From an uncultured Steroidobacter sp. (lineage in GTDB: Bacteria > Pseudomonadota > Gammaproteobacteria > Steroidobacterales > Steroidobacteraceae), in the NCBI GenBank assembly GCA_946478975.1, contig CAMLEO010000153.1, positions 1-16,036 of the forward strand: a stretch of DNA of 16,036 nucleotides. The letters run 5' to 3'. Positions 14,132 to 16,036 of this stretch are shown one piece after another. The translations under genes and the position numbers were made by a program. Each line of letters begins with the position of its first letter. Positions within the stretch are counted from its first letter, which is position 1. The notes under the pieces were generated by a model. It did no database searches, was not told the origin of the DNA, and worked only from the letters and a program-made list of their open reading frames with translations.

Positions 14132-15919
14132 GTGACAGCATCTATTGCGCGAGTCCCGCTGGGCATCGTGGCGGTGTTCTTATGGTTGTTGTGTTCATCG
14201 CTCGCGATGGCGCAGGCGCAGCCCTGCCCTTATCCCGCGTGGAGCAGCAGCGCCATTTACACAAATGGCAATCGCGTCACCTACCAGGGCGCCGCCTACG
14301 AGGCCAAATGGTGGACGCAAAACGAAATTCCCTCGCAGTCCGGCGAATGGGGTGTGTGGCGCAAGCTGAACGATTGCAGCAGCGGCGGCAATCAAGCTCC
14401 CACAGCAAACGCCGGACCCGATCGCAACGTTACCCCCGGATCCGCCACTACGCTGTCCGGCTCGGGCACGGATGCAGATGGCTCCATCGCGAGTTATCAG
14501 TGGTCACAAATCGCAGGGCCGAGCGTGACGCTCGCGGGCGCGAACACAGCCACTGCGAGCTTCACCGCGCCGTCGTCGAATACAACGTTGATCTTCCGCC
14601 TCACGGTGACGGACAACTCAGGTGCGACCGGCACGGATGAAGTCACGATCACCGTGACTCAATCGACCGGCGGTGGCACCAAGCAAGTGGGCTCGTACTT
14701 TACGCAGTGGAGTGTCTACGGCCGCAACTATCACGTGAAGAACATCGATACCAGCGGCGCGGCCGACAAGCTCACCTTCATCAACTACGCGTTCGGCAAT
14801 GTTTACGACGACGGACGCTGCGGCATCGTCAATCGCGCCGAGTCCGGCAATGGCGACGGTGGTGACGCGTATGCCGACTATCAGAAGTCCTACGATGCCG
14901 CAGGCGCGGTCGATGGCGTCGGCGACGTATGGAGTCAGCCGCTCAAAGGCAACTTCAATCAGCTCAAGAAGCTCAAGGTCCGTCACCCGCAGTTGAAGGT
15001 GTTCATCTCCATCGGCGGCTGGACGTGGTCGAAGAACTTCAGCCGTTTCGCGGCGAGCGATGCTTCACGTCAAACGCTGGTCGCGTCCTGCATCGACATT
15101 TATCTCAAAGGCAATCTGCCGGTGGCCGACGGTGCGGGCGGCGCGGCCGCAGCTGCCGGTGTCTTCGATGGCATCGACATCGATTGGGAATATCCAGGCG
15201 GCGGCGGTCAGCCGTACAACACGGTGAGCCCGGCGGATAAAACGAACTTCACGCTGCTGCTCGGCGAATTCCGTCGCCAGCTGAATCAGCTGACCGCGCA
15301 GACCGGTCGCCAGTATTACCTGACGATCGCGGCCGGTGCCGGTGCGGACAAGATCGACAACACCGAGCCAGCCCAGTACTCGCAGCACCTGGATTGGATC
15401 AATCTGATGGCCTATGACTTCCATGGCGGGTTTGAGCCGCAGGGTCCGACCAACTTCCAGTCGAATCTGGCCATGGATCCGAGCAATCCGGCCAGCGGCG
15501 TCGCGAAAACGTATGCCATCGAAACGGCGGTGAACAAGCTGCTGGGCGCGGGCGTGCCGGCGAGCAAGCTCGTCATCGGCATTCCGTTCTATGGCCGCGG
15601 CTGGACCGGCGTTGGCGCCGGCGGCACGAATGGTTTGTATCAACCGGCGACTGGCCCGGCACACGGCACGTATGAGCAAGGCATCGATGACTACAAAGTC
15701 CTCGCGCCTCGCAACGCGCCGAAGTTCTATCACCCGGTGACCAAGCAGCTGTGGACTTACAACGGCACCGAGTTCTGGAGCTTCGACGATCCGGTCGTGA
15801 TTGCCACCAAGGCCGCGTACGTCAACAACCTGGGACTCGGAGGCTTGTTCTCCTGGTCGCTGGACGGCGATGACGCGAACGCCACCCTGGTGAAAGAGAC
15901 CGCGAAGGTCCGCCAGTAG
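14132..15919 (+). CDS. Secreted modular chitinase (CBM5/12 - PKD - GH18)
   Basis: A 595-aa extracellular chitinase that hydrolyses beta-1,4 links in chitin. Domain order: signal peptide 1-27 (cut after AMA); a chitin-binding CBM5/12 module about 32-82 with the AKWWTQ hallmark and flanking cysteines C32 and C82; a PKD-like domain about 88-177 (ANAGPDRNVT, GSGTDADGSIASYQW); and a GH18 catalytic barrel about 184-595. The catalytic DGIDIDWE motif covers 346-353, with Glu353 as acid and D346/D349/D351 all kept. SIGGWTWS and MAYDFHG complete the substrate cleft, and a small insertion follows FYGRGW. The start is GTG at 14132, with GGAGGA at 14119-14124 giving ideal spacing. It is probably a single-gene unit, with an operator-rich promoter upstream and an intrinsic terminator downstream. 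Confidence 0.96.
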   Translation: MTASIARVPLGIVAVFLWLLCSSLAMAQAQPCPYPAWSSSAIYTNGNRVTYQGAAYEAKWWTQNEIPSQSGEWGVWRKLNDCSSGGNQAPTANAGPDRNVTPGSATTLSGSGTDADGSIASYQWSQIAGPSVTLAGANTATASFTAPSSNTTLIFRLTVTDNSGATGTDEVTITVTQSTGGGTKQVGSYFTQWSVYGRNYHVKNIDTSGAADKLTFINYAFGNVYDDGRCGIVNRAESGNGDGGDAYADYQKSYDAAGAVDGVGDVWSQPLKGNFNQLKKLKVRHPQLKVFISIGGWTWSKNFSRFAASDASRQTLVASCIDIYLKGNLPVADGAGGAAAAAGVFDGIDIDWEYPGGGGQPYNTVSPADKTNFTLLLGEFRRQLNQLTAQTGRQYYLTIAAGAGADKIDNTEPAQYSQHLDWINLMAYDFHGGFEPQGPTNFQSNLAMDPSNPASGVAKTYAIETAVNKLLGAGVPASKLVIGIPFYGRGWTGVGAGGTNGLYQPATGPAHGTYEQGIDDYKVLAPRNAPKFYHPVTKQLWTYNGTEFWSFDDPVVIATKAAYVNNLGLGGLFSWSLDGDDANATLVKETAKVRQ

Positions 15920-15943
15920 TCCTTCGCTGATACTTACCCGGAA

Positions 15944-15981
15944 GCGGCGTCGGTCGATGAGACCGGCGCCGCCTTTTTTTT
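15944..15981 (+). terminator. Strong intrinsic terminator of the chitinase gene
   Basis: A 12-bp GC-rich stem (15944-15955 with 15961-15972, one U-G wobble) has a 5-base GATGA loop and is followed after one C by eight T residues (15974-15981). It lies 24 bp after the chitinase stop. This is a textbook rho-independent terminator. Nothing else is seen from here to the right edge. Confidence 0.93.
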
Positions 15982-16036
15982 GCGCTACCATTCGCCGCGA
16001 TTGCAGACACAACAAAAACATCCTCCCATCCCCGCC

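Noticed and set aside
15065..16021. 318-aa minus-strand open frame
   Set aside because: It is antisense to the chitinase and would run through the intrinsic terminator; no ribosome binding site or family motif is seen.
1..16036. CRISPR arrays, tRNA or rRNA genes, insertion sequences, phage or defence genes
   Set aside because: No repeat-spacer pattern, tRNA-like cloverleaf, transposase motif or known defence domain was seen on either strand.

Overview
The window is GC-rich (roughly 60% or more) and densely coded. Its gene content points to a Gammaproteobacterium: a close YaiW homologue, a YqiJ/YqiK pair and a modular secreted chitinase. Something near the Xanthomonadales or Steroidobacteraceae is plausible, but the lineage is an inference and no marker gene is present. 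I see no rRNA, tRNA, CRISPR array, insertion sequence or phage gene.

Layout. (1) 1-4242 is a phosphoribosyl/NAD-salvage block. A nicotinate phosphoribosyltransferase on the minus strand runs off the left edge. Across a 220-bp gap, a tight plus-strand operon diverges from it: a COG1926-type phosphoribosyltransferase, a divergent PRPP synthetase, a 76-aa unknown protein coupled by ATGA, and an aldo/keto reductase. (2) 4244-8493 is a minus-strand gene train, read from right to left. It starts with a 50-aa Cys-rich protein with a GTG start, then a DUF4331 protein, a DUF4198 protein (overlapping by ATGA), a short PD40/S9-peptidase-like remnant, a YaiW-like lipoprotein and a DUF962/Mpo1-like membrane protein. 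Nearly every product is exported or membrane-bound. (3) 8700-11897 is a minus-strand operon of yqiJ-like membrane protein, yqiK-like flotillin and an AraC-family regulator whose ATG directly follows the flotillin stop. (4) 12085-13869 onward (to 13884), on the plus strand, encodes an MsbA-type ABC half-transporter. (5) 13885-15981 holds a promoter region rich in GGTAC half-sites, a secreted chitinase (CBM5/12, PKD, GH18) and a strong intrinsic terminator.

How the genes fit together. PRPP made by the synthetase could feed the two phosphoribosyltransferases. The AraC regulator lies directly upstream of the Cys-rich/DUF4331/DUF4198 train. The gap between them carries a 17-bp-spaced direct repeat next to a perfect TTGACA, which makes the regulator a natural candidate controller of that train. 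That train is the least described part of the window. Its Cys-rich protein, the predicted mature N-terminal histidine of the DUF4198 protein and the cysteine cluster in the regulator suggest metal or redox biology, but this is inference.
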